The translations under genes and the position numbers were made by a program. A model generated the notes under the pieces. It was not told the origin of the DNA, searched no databases, and worked only from the letters and a program-made list of their open reading frames with translations. From an uncultured Clostridia bacterium (GTDB taxonomy: Bacteria > Bacillota > Clostridia > Lachnospirales > Lachnospiraceae), in assembly GCA_946403295.1 (NCBI GenBank), contig CAMIZL010000007.1, forward strand, positions 1 through 64,000: DNA of 64,000 nt, read 5' to 3'. Each line of letters begins with the position of its first letter. The stretch's first letter is position 1. Shown in pieces: positions 44,179-53,440 of the stretch.

Positions 44179-47100
44179 ATGAGGATCAATCAGGACAATG
44201 TGATCAATTATTCTCCCGATGCTTCCTTCCTTTTCGTACAGGAAGAAGATGCTTTTTCCCGTCTCGAAGAGGGCGATATCATCATGGGCACAGTCATCGA
44301 AAACGGCTCGTCCCCGATGATCCGTTTTGACGAGATCTCGAAGGAGATCTCTGCCGATCCCGGGCAGTACAGATATTCCGCGATCGGAGAGAAGCACGCT
44401 TTTCGCGTTGAGAAAAGCGGTAACAAGATCAGCCTTAAAGACCTTGGTGTATATAAAGATCCCGAAACCGGTGCAGGTGTCGCAATGACCGATCCGAGAG
44501 ATTCGTCTCTCCTTCGTCTCACACATGATTTCAGAGAAACCATGAACGACATCGAATCCGAAGAAACAAAGACAGCATCCGATATCAGTGAAGACGATGC
44601 AGTCAGGATCATCGACGAAGGTTTCGACCTCGAAGATTTCAAAGCAGAACGTCTTGTACGTGCTCTTGAAAGGATTCACACAGGTCGCACCGAGAAGACC
44701 GAAGATCTTTCCGATCAGATCGATTCTTTGAGAGAAGAAAAAAGAATGATCAAAAGACAGTCGGCACGCACAGCAGCCGATCGTTACGACAACACACTCC
44801 GCATGGCCGACAGGCTCTTCGGAGACAGTGTATCCATTTCAACCGAATACACATCTCATGTTTCGTATACCTCCCCCGAGCCTGCTGTTTCCGGGACCTA
44901 CCCCCTCGGCCCGGAAACCGGCGTGGCTTACACCGCCGCTCATGATGCGGCAGATAACATTGCTAATACTCCTTTTTCATATACCTCTCCTTTCAACCCC
45001 GCTGCAACCGGGACAACCCCCATTGTCCCGGATGTCGGCCCGGTATCTGAGGACGTCGTGATCTCCCCCGAAACCGTTTCAACTCTTTCAAGCGAAAACG
45101 AGCAAAAGGTTTCCCCGGAGAATTCTTCGATTGCTCCGAACAACACTCAGACAATCTCATCGGAAAACGATCTCAAGGCTTCTTCGGATGACCTTTCGGA
45201 GATTCCAAGCGATAACGATCCTAAGGTCTCTGTCAAACTCGATACGGTTCTGCCTGAAACTGCGGACAAAACGCAGATGTCTACCTGGCGCGAGATCACA
45301 TTCCGTATCCACATCGAAGAGACACGCCTTCGCATGAACGGTTTTTCCGGTAAGACGGCAGAAAGCCTCGGAACCCATTTTGACGCGGTTTCCGTACAGA
45401 ACACGATAAACAGTCTTCGCGAGCAGCTTCGTTCCTTCATGGAAGACCTCTCCCGCGAATGGGATATCGATGCCGGCACGGAAAGCGGATTCTTCTCACA
45501 CGAGATGACCGCCCGGATAGCAGTCGATACACTCGTTACCGCTGCCGATATCGCCGACGCACCCGCATCGTTCTACCGTACATCGATCTCGTTCGGTACG
45601 ACCGTCACACTCGAAAAACTCGGCAATATCGCCGCAGACGAAGAAATATCCTTAACACGTTCGGTAATGACCATGAGCGCCATCGCTTCATACGACGCAG
45701 GCGCCACCGAGATCCGCAACGACCTCGGCGACTCGATAAAGAAAGCATTCGATCACCTCGACGAAGTACTTACCGCGAACGATCTTCCCGTTACCGACGC
45801 CAACAAGCGCGCGGTCAGGATCCTTGCATCGGCCGGCATGGACGTTACGGCCGAATCGATCGAGAATGTAAAATATTACGACGCAAAGGTCATGGAAGCG
45901 GTTAACCGAATGACTCCCGCAGCCGTCCTTTCTCTCATAAAAAGAGGTATCAACCCCTTAAAGGAAAGCATCGATTCGCTGACGGAGCTTCTCGACGAGG
46001 CCCCCGAAAGATCTCCCCTCTCGCGTGAGGAACAGATCAGTTCCTTCCTCGTAAACCTTGAGGAGAAGGGCGATATCACCGAGACAGAAAGATCGGCCTA
46101 CATAAACATTTACAGACTCCTTTATACCATAAGCCGCGATGATTACGCAGCGATCGCCTCGGTACTTTCCGAAGGCCGGGAGATGACATTTAAGAACCTG
46201 CTTACGGCTCAGCGTTCCCGCAGAGATTCGGGAATGGATGTAAGGATAGGCGATTCTACTTCTGTAGTACAAAGTGACTTTATCAATTCGATCTCAGAAA
46301 ACCTTGAAGCCGCTTTCGCTTATAACAAGCGACTGACAAACGAGATCCTTTCCGAGACCGACCCCGAAGTCACCGACAGAGCCTTAAGTGACAGCGCCGA
46401 AGACAATCGTTACGAGGAACTCACTCTTGAAGAAGTCGCTTTCAGGATGCGACAGGCCAAAGAGGAGGTCACAACAAATCCTTCCAAAACAAGAGAGCTC
46501 GTCCGTTTCGTGATGAACAGCTCTCCCGAATACAGAAGATTCTTAAAGAAGATCGGCGTAAAGGACAGCGTTAAAAACACCGTGGCACTCATCGAAGGCC
46601 TGAACGGCGGCGACCTTTCGATCCCTGCAGGCGACAGCGCCTCTCTCTCATCGGCTCTGCAGAGCAGGGAAACTCTTGACGCATATGCATCAAGGCAGCT
46701 TTTAAAGGCCGAGGAAGAAACGAAGGACGAGATCTTCCCCGCGGACGGCGAAGTGACCGCAGCTCCGACCGGAGTCCTCTCGGCACTCTCCCGTTACGAC
46801 CTCTTAAGGGATCTGACAAAGAAAGAGCATTACCGCTTCACTTTAGATAACGGTACGGGCAGCAACATAAATCTCACCTTCATACACGACCGCTCGAACG
46901 CCGGAACGGTGAGCATACACATTGCGGACGAAACGATCGTCACAACCGCAGCCCTGAGCGTCAAAAACACGCCGGACAATCCCACGGGAGCACGGGCAGT
47001 GATCTACGGAAACATCACATGCGAAAGCATTGAAGAAATAAGAGGCACCTCGGGACGTCTCAAGGTTTACGCCTCCAGGATGGAAGAAAACGGCATCGAC

Positions 47101-47283
47101 GCCTCGGGCATCACGGTACGCTCGGGCGGCCTCGGAACACTCCGGCAGCTCACGGATCTTACCGGACTCGTCCCGACCGACTACAGCCCTCCGGAAGGAC
47201 CGGGCGGACCCGCATCATCGGAAACACTTTACGAAGCGGCAAGGATATTCGTGGAAATCTGGACCGATCCGCAACTTGCCTGA
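44179..47283 (+). CDS. Large flagellar-region protein (DUF6240-like), possible hook-length/FliK-type role
   Basis: About 1034 residues, soluble and without a signal peptide. It has a structured N-terminal part (MRINQDNVINY, then DIIMGTVIENG), a low-complexity Ser/Pro/Asn/Asp region (about 220-375), a long helical middle and a compact C-terminal beta domain (about 890-1000). That layout recalls FliK-like proteins, and the family resembles DUF6240 proteins of Lachnospiraceae flagellar loci; neither was confirmed by search. The start at 44179 follows GAAGGA. TTG 44119 (with AAGGAG in a hairpin loop) and ATG 44134 are in-frame alternatives. It is read from the SigD-type promoter and lies 58 bases before flagellin. 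Confidence 0.7.
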   Translation: MRINQDNVINYSPDASFLFVQEEDAFSRLEEGDIIMGTVIENGSSPMIRFDEISKEISADPGQYRYSAIGEKHAFRVEKSGNKISLKDLGVYKDPETGAGVAMTDPRDSSLLRLTHDFRETMNDIESEETKTASDISEDDAVRIIDEGFDLEDFKAERLVRALERIHTGRTEKTEDLSDQIDSLREEKRMIKRQSARTAADRYDNTLRMADRLFGDSVSISTEYTSHVSYTSPEPAVSGTYPLGPETGVAYTAAHDAADNIANTPFSYTSPFNPAATGTTPIVPDVGPVSEDVVISPETVSTLSSENEQKVSPENSSIAPNNTQTISSENDLKASSDDLSEIPSDNDPKVSVKLDTVLPETADKTQMSTWREITFRIHIEETRLRMNGFSGKTAESLGTHFDAVSVQNTINSLREQLRSFMEDLSREWDIDAGTESGFFSHEMTARIAVDTLVTAADIADAPASFYRTSISFGTTVTLEKLGNIAADEEISLTRSVMTMSAIASYDAGATEIRNDLGDSIKKAFDHLDEVLTANDLPVTDANKRAVRILASAGMDVTAESIENVKYYDAKVMEAVNRMTPAAVLSLIKRGINPLKESIDSLTELLDEAPERSPLSREEQISSFLVNLEEKGDITETERSAYINIYRLLYTISRDDYAAIASVLSEGREMTFKNLLTAQRSRRDSGMDVRIGDSTSVVQSDFINSISENLEAAFAYNKRLTNEILSETDPEVTDRALSDSAEDNRYEELTLEEVAFRMRQAKEEVTTNPSKTRELVRFVMNSSPEYRRFLKKIGVKDSVKNTVALIEGLNGGDLSIPAGDSASLSSALQSRETLDAYASRQLLKAEEETKDEIFPADGEVTAAPTGVLSALSRYDLLRDLTKKEHYRFTLDNGTGSNINLTFIHDRSNAGTVSIHIADETIVTTAALSVKNTPDNPTGARAVIYGNITCESIEEIRGTSGRLKVYASRMEENGIDASGITVRSGGLGTLRQLTDLTGLVPTDYSPPEGPGGPASSETLYEAARIFVEIWTDPQLA

Positions 47284-47341
47284 CGCTTCCGAAACATAAC
47301 ACAAAAACAGAACACAGCAGATACATCAGAAAGGAACGCTT

Positions 47342-48841
47342 ATGAGGATCAATCACAATATCTCGGCAATGCAGACAAACAGCCAGCTCAGAAAGACAAA
47401 CAAGAATCTCGACACCGCACTCGAAAGGCTTTCATCGGGTTACCGCATCAACCGTGCGGCAGATGATGCTGCGGGCATGGCGATCTCGAGAAAGATGAAG
47501 ACACAGATCGAGGGTCTTGAGAGAGCATCCATGAACAGCAGCGACGGTATCAGCGTTATTCAGACGGCAGAGGGCGCTTTAAACGAAGTGACCGCTATGC
47601 TTCAGCGTATGAGGCAGCTCGCCGTTCAGGCCGCAAACGGAACAAACACGACAGAGGACAGAATGTCGATCCAGCAGGAGCTCAACCAGCTCACCGAGGA
47701 GATCCAGCGTATCAGCGAAACAACCGAGTTTAATACAAAGACCCTCTTAAACGGTAATATCGACAACAACTCATATTCAAACGTTCCCGGTCTCAATCTC
47801 ATCTACGCGTCGGACACTGTGCCCAGTGTAGAATACGAAATGACACTTACCTGTGATCCCAGACAGGCGGTTATCATCGGCGGTGAGCCCAGTTTCTCCG
47901 AGATCGGCGAAGACGAATCCGGAACCATCACCATAAACGGTTATTCCGTTTATATCCAGGAAGGCCAGACCCTTGAGGAAGCATTCGCCTGCCTCAGAAA
48001 TCACTGCGACAAGATGAACATCAAAGCTTTCTTCGGCGATGTTGCTTCGACGGACGGACCCGCCGAGACAGCCGGTTACGAAGAGCTCGAGATCGGAGAC
48101 GGAAACCTCATATTTATGTCACGCGGCTACGGTTCTTCAAACAAGATCTCGATCCAGTGCAACAATCCGCTCCTTGCCGAAGCATTCGGACTCTCGACAG
48201 AGACCGTTACCGCTTACGGTGTCGATGCCAAGGTTGAGCTCGGAGAGGGCTTCTCTCCCACAGCTACGATCTCGGCACGCGGCGATATCGTTTATGTTCG
48301 TGACAGCAATAATTTCGAGATGCGTTACCAGATCACTCCCGGAACGGTAGAGACCGATTTCTCCGACGCTTATGCCGACGGTTCAGCCGAGCAGTATTGG
48401 GCAGACGACGGCGATGTGGAAGCAGTTTCGACCCTCCTTACGGCAGGCCCCATGTATCTTCAGGTGGGCGCAAACGAGGATCAGACGATGCAGGTAAGGA
48501 TTCCCCGTACAGATCCCGTCACACTCGGTATCGCATCCATAAACGTATGTACCCAGGAAGGCGCGGAAGCTGCCATCTCCCTTTACAACAATGCGGTCAA
48601 CGAAGTTTCGTCGATCCGTGCAAAGCTCGGCGCATATCAGAACAGACTCGATCATACGATCACCAACCTCGATGTGACCGGTCTTAACATGACCGAATCG
48701 ATGTCCCGTATAGAGGATGTCGACATGGCAGAGGAAATGACCGTTTATACACAGCAGAGCGTTCTCGATCAGGCCGGCACGGCAATGCTTGCACAGGCCA
48801 ACCAGAGACCTCAGAACATCCTCTCATTGCTTAACGGCTGA
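47342..48841 (+). CDS. hag: Flagellin
   Basis: A 499-residue filament subunit. The N-terminal D0/D1 ([16 protein letters not shown] to about 140) has the conserved [15 protein letters not shown] helix, part of the TLR5-recognised surface in many flagellins. The C-terminal D1/D0 (about 410-499) contains [12 protein letters not shown] and ends ILSLLNG. The variable centre of about 270 residues forms the outer D2/D3 part. AAAGGAACG precedes the ATG. It is flanked by the flagellar-region protein and fliS. No separate promoter is evident in the 58-base gap. Confidence 0.97.
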   Translation: MRINHNISAMQTNSQLRKTNKNLDTALERLSSGYRINRAADDAAGMAISRKMKTQIEGLERASMNSSDGISVIQTAEGALNEVTAMLQRMRQLAVQAANGTNTTEDRMSIQQELNQLTEEIQRISETTEFNTKTLLNGNIDNNSYSNVPGLNLIYASDTVPSVEYEMTLTCDPRQAVIIGGEPSFSEIGEDESGTITINGYSVYIQEGQTLEEAFACLRNHCDKMNIKAFFGDVASTDGPAETAGYEELEIGDGNLIFMSRGYGSSNKISIQCNNPLLAEAFGLSTETVTAYGVDAKVELGEGFSPTATISARGDIVYVRDSNNFEMRYQITPGTVETDFSDAYADGSAEQYWADDGDVEAVSTLLTAGPMYLQVGANEDQTMQVRIPRTDPVTLGIASINVCTQEGAEAAISLYNNAVNEVSSIRAKLGAYQNRLDHTITNLDVTGLNMTESMSRIEDVDMAEEMTVYTQQSVLDQAGTAMLAQANQRPQNILSLLNG

Positions 48842-48934
48842 TAATATCCGCTACGCACATTGTTAACCCGTGTTTTTCGGCGCCCCGGGGAACACTGACG
48901 GTTCCCTTTGCGGCCGGGAAAGGATCAGGACAAG

Positions 48935-49408
48935 ATGACACAGGAACAGACAAAAGATTACACAAGACGCATCTCGCAGGCCAATCGTACAGAACTTACC
49001 GTGATCGTCTATGACATAACACTTCAGCACTTGAACGACTGCGTCGCCGCATATGAGAAGAAAGACATTGAAGGGTTCAGGCACAGCATAAAGCTCGCCC
49101 AAAGATTTTTAGGCGAGCTCATGTCTACTCTCGATTTAAAGATCCCGCTTGCGATCAGCCTTCTGCGTCTTTATGAATTTGCGCAGAGGATCATTGTTCA
49201 CTGCGACGTTGCGGGAACGACGGAAAACCTTGAAGTTGCTGTAAGGATACTTTCCCGTCTTAAGGATTCCTTCTCACAGATATCTTCCTTAGACAAGGAA
49301 GGTCCCGTTATGGAGAATACCGAAACCGTTTATGCCGGCCTCACGTACGGAAAGGGAACCCTAAACGAAACGGAGCTTAATTCCGGCAACAGAGGCTTTT
49401 TGGCATAA
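48935..49408 (+). CDS. fliS: Flagellin export chaperone FliS
   Basis: A 157-residue helical protein of the FliS type, which caps the flagellin C-terminus in the cytoplasm. Landmarks: RISQANRTELTVIVYDITLQHL near the start, then FRHSIKLAQRFLGELMSTLD and AISLLRLYEFAQRIIVHCD. The C-terminal 40 residues are an extra Gly/Asn-rich tail. ATG 48935 follows AAAGGATC; an in-frame TTG at 48908 would add nine residues. Confidence 0.88.
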   Translation: MTQEQTKDYTRRISQANRTELTVIVYDITLQHLNDCVAAYEKKDIEGFRHSIKLAQRFLGELMSTLDLKIPLAISLLRLYEFAQRIIVHCDVAGTTENLEVAVRILSRLKDSFSQISSLDKEGPVMENTETVYAGLTYGKGTLNETELNSGNRGFLA

Positions 49409-49442
49409 ACGTTAAAATAATTCATCCGAAAGGTCGGACAAT

Positions 49443-49631
49443 ATGGACATCAAAGTCGGCGACAGATTAAGAATGAAAAAACCTCATCCCTGCGGTTCGT
49501 ACACATGGGAGGTTCAGAGGATCGGAATAGATTTCCGCCTCAAATGCGAGGGCTGCGCCCATGTCGTAATGACCCCCCGCGTAAAAGCCGAGAAAAACAT
49601 CAAAGAAGTGATCCGGCGGGAGAACGGCTAG
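49443..49631 (+). CDS. DUF951-family protein
   Basis: A 62-residue protein of the DUF951 family, common in Firmicutes and of unknown role. Landmarks: VGDRLRMKKPHPCGSYTWEV and the second Cys pair CEGCAHVVM, suggesting a small zinc-type fold. GAAAGG precedes the ATG. It ends 5 bases from the stop of the convergent xylanase gene. Confidence 0.88.
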   Translation: MDIKVGDRLRMKKPHPCGSYTWEVQRIGIDFRLKCEGCAHVVMTPRVKAEKNIKEVIRRENG

Positions 49632-49636
49632 GCCGT

Positions 49637-51817
49637 TTACTCCTCCTTGCTCTCTTCAGCTTTGCTCTCTTCGACTTTGCTATCTTCAGCTTTGCTCTCA
49701 ACAGGCTTTGTTCTTTTGATCCTTGCGATCAGGATACCGATCGCGATACCGATAACAAGAGCCGCGCCGCATATGATCAGGATGATCACGATCGCATTGC
49801 TTCCTGATTCCTGTGCGGCTTCATTTTTTTGTTCGGAACCGTCTTCTTTAGCGGTCATCTCTTCTTTTGCCGTTTCGGATGCAGGCTCTGCCGCAGCCTT
49901 TTCCACATCTTCTTCAGTTATCGCGGGTGTTGTTTCTTCGGCGGCTTCGGCGCTTCCACCGAGAAGTGCAAAGATCTTTTCGGCGGGGATGACCTGTGAA
50001 TCGGGAGCTTTGTCATCCTCGGGAACGATCGTTATGCTCACGTCATCCACGAAGAAATCGGCATGACCGTCAGTCTCCACATAGATATATTCCGAAGGCG
50101 TATCCTCGGGGATGGTGAACCTGAAGGACATTTCGTCCCAATCACCCGTAGCGTTTATGGCCGAAAGAGGCATTGCCTCGTCTCTGTCGATTCCCGCCAC
50201 TACCGCCTTGTCTTTTGTCATGACATAGAATCTAACGTCGACGGTCTTTCCCGCATACATCGAGGCATCAAACTTAAGGGTCGCATCGTTTTCTTTTCTG
50301 TTTACCTTGAGCGCATATCCGACGCCTTCTTCTTTTTCGGTATGGTTGGTGTTCATCTGAAGCAGGATGTTTGCCGTATGACCCGAACCTCTCGAGAAAA
50401 ATCCCGCAGTCTTGGGATTAACGGGTGTAAGAAGACCGTTACCGCTGTCATAGGGTTCAAAATCTATGAACGAATCCTTAACTTCCCTCTGGGTGGAGGC
50501 AAGCGTCATATTGAATTCCTCGCCCTTTGCGGCAAGAACCATGGCGTCAAACGCAGGCTTCTTCTCAAGATCGTCATAAAACGCGAGAGGCGTAGTCTGC
50601 GCTTTCCACGACGATCCGTCCGTAAGACCCCAAAGCGTTACGGCAACAAGATTTGCACCGTTCTTCTTCTCTTCGATGAGTCTTGCGAAAAATTCATAGA
50701 AGAATTTCGCCTGGAAAAGCCATCTGTTATCGTCATTCTTTGTAGCTTCGATATCCAGCTCGGTGATCTGAACTTCATCTACGGCATCGCTGTATTTCTC
50801 GAGGGCGAGCATATATGAATCAAGGTTCTGCTTGTCATTGATATGACCCTGCATTCCGATACCGTCGATAAGGCCGTCTCCGTAGATCGTTCCGTCGCCG
50901 TCGGGCTTGATGACGTCACTTTGAACCATTGCATGACCGTCATTATATTTTCTTTCGGTAAGGAAAGAGATGATATTGTCGCGGCGCTGCGAGAACCACT
51001 CGTTATAGTCGTTGTAATAGAGCTTGGGAAGGATCGGAGAAAGATCTCCGTCGGATGAAAGACCGTAAAGCGAAGCATATTCCTTTGCATACTTAACAGT
51101 AGCTTCCCTTGCAAAAAGGAACGCGTAATAAATATACTCGGGACCGATCATGTTATACCAGTGAGAACGACGGAGTCCGTCACCCTTACTGTCATCGGTT
51201 GCCTCGTTAAGAACGTCCCACGCGTAGAAGACATCGCCGTAACCGCTCGAATAAACGAATTCCATTACGCCGTAGATATAGGTCTTCATACGCTCGATCA
51301 GAGTCTCTCTGTCGACAAGGCAATCCGCATCAAGTGTTGCCTCGCCGTTTGTTGTGGGTTTTCCTCCCGATGTGGGCTTGAAATCGATCGCATAGATCGC
51401 GGGAGAATTCTGACTGTGCCAGAGAAGGGTATGGCCTCTCATCTTCATCCCGTTCTGTTTTGCCCATTCCATCATCTCGACGGCTGCCCTGTCGGGTGTG
51501 TAGAGTGTGGGGCTCTTGCCGTCAAAATTGTACGCGGGCTTCATTTCGTTGCCGCATGTGATACTGTTGAATACGTTGAGGATCAGTTCCTCCTTGTATT
51601 TGTTTCCGATCTCTTTGCTCTTGTCATTCCAGTGCGAGATCGCTTCGCAGGCACTTCCCATCCTGAAGTAGTCCTTATAAAGCTCTGCGAGGCTCTCATA
51701 TTCCGACGTGTCGACATAGTCGATCGCCGATACCGCCGTAGACCCTGTTAAGCCCGTAAAAGTGCAGAGAGCAAGCATAAGCGCGAGCACCGCTGCCATA
51801 ATCCTTTTTTTCATCAT
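49637..51817 (-). CDS. Membrane-anchored GH10 endo-xylanase
   Basis: A 726-residue exported enzyme cleaving beta-1,4-xylan. The signal peptide (about 1-30) precedes a GH10 barrel (about 45-450): GHTLLWHSQ, acid/base Glu in DVLNEA (about 201-206), nucleophile Glu in ITELDIEA (about 351-358). A carbohydrate-binding-like beta domain (about 465-610) follows. After an acidic linker come a transmembrane helix (about 675-700) and a cytoplasmic tail of ESK/EESKA repeats. The anchor is unusual, since most secreted xylanases are free or dockerin-bound. It overlaps the coiled-coil gene by 4 bases (ATGA) and ends the HK-RR operon, suggesting regulated expression. Confidence 0.93.
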   Translation of the reverse strand: MMKKRIMAAVLALMLALCTFTGLTGSTAVSAIDYVDTSEYESLAELYKDYFRMGSACEAISHWNDKSKEIGNKYKEELILNVFNSITCGNEMKPAYNFDGKSPTLYTPDRAAVEMMEWAKQNGMKMRGHTLLWHSQNSPAIYAIDFKPTSGGKPTTNGEATLDADCLVDRETLIERMKTYIYGVMEFVYSSGYGDVFYAWDVLNEATDDSKGDGLRRSHWYNMIGPEYIYYAFLFAREATVKYAKEYASLYGLSSDGDLSPILPKLYYNDYNEWFSQRRDNIISFLTERKYNDGHAMVQSDVIKPDGDGTIYGDGLIDGIGMQGHINDKQNLDSYMLALEKYSDAVDEVQITELDIEATKNDDNRWLFQAKFFYEFFARLIEEKKNGANLVAVTLWGLTDGSSWKAQTTPLAFYDDLEKKPAFDAMVLAAKGEEFNMTLASTQREVKDSFIDFEPYDSGNGLLTPVNPKTAGFFSRGSGHTANILLQMNTNHTEKEEGVGYALKVNRKENDATLKFDASMYAGKTVDVRFYVMTKDKAVVAGIDRDEAMPLSAINATGDWDEMSFRFTIPEDTPSEYIYVETDGHADFFVDDVSITIVPEDDKAPDSQVIPAEKIFALLGGSAEAAEETTPAITEEDVEKAAAEPASETAKEEMTAKEDGSEQKNEAAQESGSNAIVIILIICGAALVIGIAIGILIARIKRTKPVESKAEDSKVEESKAEESKEE

Positions 51818-52665
51818 TTCTTTTTCTTGCCGAATATCCCGGCAAATACTCCTTTCTTTGTCTCGCGGGGTTCCCCTTCACCCTGTCCTTGTGAATCCTT
51901 CCACTGCTCGTATTCCGCGTCAAGATTGAAATCTTCCGCGGTAAATACAGTACCCTTCGGGACCGGTACGACAGCATCCTGTTCTTCCCCCGAGCCGGCC
52001 GGCGCGCTGCTCTGTCCGGCTTCATGACCGTTTTCCCTTGCGGCGCGTCCGTGCTTTCTCTTTGAATAGGTCACGCCTGTATTTTCACCGGGGTTGTTGA
52101 CTCTGATAACAAATCCCGGTTTCTTTCCCTGTTCTTCTTCCTGCTCTTCCTCGTCTTCTCCTTCAGCCGATGCTTTCTTTCTTTGAACATCGCGCATCTT
52201 TTCAAGAAGCTCGAGATATGTGGTTCCGTCCTGGTATTGCGACAGCTCTTCCCTGACCGTTTCTTTGTTGTCGACGAGCGTCTGCTGCTCGCTCTCGATA
52301 GCCGCCATGAGTTCGATAAGCTGGTGTTTAAGGCTCTTCTTTGTATCCTCAAGCATGTCCTTTACACGTCCGAGGACACCGTCCGTATATAAACATGCGG
52401 ATGCCTGAACGTCATCTGCCCGCGCGTGAGCGTCAGCTTCTATCTGAGCTGCTTTTCTGTTCTGTTCAAGGAGTGCCATCTCCCTGCTCCTGCTGGTTGC
52501 TTCATAGCGGTCAAGAACGGCATAGATCGCCTTATTGAGCTCTTCAAGCAACACAAACATCTCCTGCTTGGACACGATCACCCTGTCGGGCGTGCCGTCA
52601 AGAGACTCGCATCTTGCAAACATTATATGGATCTTTTTTAAGATCTCTTCAACATCCTCGGGCAT
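51814..52665 (-). CDS. Coiled-coil cytoplasmic protein of the xylanase operon
   Basis: A 283-residue charged protein without signal peptide or membrane helix. Residues about 45-175 form a long helical/coiled-coil stretch, somewhat like DivIVA or ATP-synthase b-type helices. A very acidic segment (EGEDEEEQEEEQG, about 175-187), a flexible region and a basic end (GIFGKKKK) follow. The start at 52665 was chosen for the AGAGGAGG site 9 bases upstream; an open frame to 52743 lacks one. Function unknown. It lies between the response regulator (85-base gap) and the xylanase (4-base overlap). Confidence 0.75.
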   Translation of the reverse strand: MPEDVEEILKKIHIMFARCESLDGTPDRVIVSKQEMFVLLEELNKAIYAVLDRYEATSRSREMALLEQNRKAAQIEADAHARADDVQASACLYTDGVLGRVKDMLEDTKKSLKHQLIELMAAIESEQQTLVDNKETVREELSQYQDGTTYLELLEKMRDVQRKKASAEGEDEEEQEEEQGKKPGFVIRVNNPGENTGVTYSKRKHGRAARENGHEAGQSSAPAGSGEEQDAVVPVPKGTVFTAEDFNLDAEYEQWKDSQGQGEGEPRETKKGVFAGIFGKKKK

Positions 52666-52750
52666 ATCGACGACATCCTCCTCTTTGGAAGCGGTTTTGA
52701 AATCGGTATAGACTATCTTAACTTCTCTGCGCAAAAAAAGCAACCGACAC

Positions 52751-53440
52751 TCAAACCTTAAAGCGGTATCCCACGCCCCAGATCGTTTCGATGTATTGGG
52801 GTTTCGCGGTGTTTACCTCGATCTTTTCACGGATTTTTTTGATATGGACCGTTACGGTCGCGATATCTCCGATGGAATCCATATCCCAGAGCTCACGGAA
52901 AAGTTCATCCTTTGAATATACGTGATTGGGGTGCTCGGCAAGGAATGTCAAAAGATCGAATTCCTTTGTCGTAAACGGTTTTTCCACTCCGTTGATATAA
53001 ACCCGTCTGGCCGTTTTGTCGATCCTGATGCCCCTGATCTCGATGACCGAATTCTCCTGGGGCATACTGCCCAAAAGCCTCTCGTAACGCGAAAGATGGG
53101 CCTTTACTCTCGCAACGAGTTCGCTCGGGCTGAACGGCTTTGTCATATAATCGTCTGCGCCTATCCCGAGTCCTCTGATCTTGTCTATATCATCTTTTTT
53201 CGCCGAAACCATGATGATCGGCGTGTTCTTCTGCTCGCGGATGCGTTTGCATATCTCGAAGCCGTCGACTCCCGGAAGCATAAGATCAAGAATGACCAGA
53301 TCCACATCGCTCGAAAGCGCTTTTTCAAGTCCAAGTTTTCCGTCGTTCTCGATCACAACCTCGAAGTTCGAAAGTTCAAGATAATCCTTTTCAAGATCGG
53401 CGATATCCGGTTCGTCTTCAATTATGAGAATCTTTAACAT
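52751..53440 (-). CDS. OmpR/PhoB-family response regulator
   Basis: A 229-residue two-domain regulator: receiver domain (about 1-118) with E9-D10 in IIEDE, phospho-acceptor D52 in LDLMLPG and Lys in MTKPF; winged-helix DNA-binding domain (about 130-229; FTTKEFDLLTFLAEHPNHVYSKDEL, VHIKKIREKI). Its start overlaps the end of the upstream kinase gene by 23 bases, so the pair is co-translated. The gene order kinase-then-regulator is less common than the reverse. Confidence 0.96.
   Translation of the reverse strand: MLKILIIEDEPDIADLEKDYLELSNFEVVIENDGKLGLEKALSSDVDLVILDLMLPGVDGFEICKRIREQKNTPIIMVSAKKDDIDKIRGLGIGADDYMTKPFSPSELVARVKAHLSRYERLLGSMPQENSVIEIRGIRIDKTARRVYINGVEKPFTTKEFDLLTFLAEHPNHVYSKDELFRELWDMDSIGDIATVTVHIKKIREKIEVNTAKPQYIETIWGVGYRFKV

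Noticed and set aside
44094-44330. Short frame in the leader of the large flagellar-region gene
   Set aside because: It overlaps the start of the real gene in another frame, and its only support is an ATG without a ribosome site.
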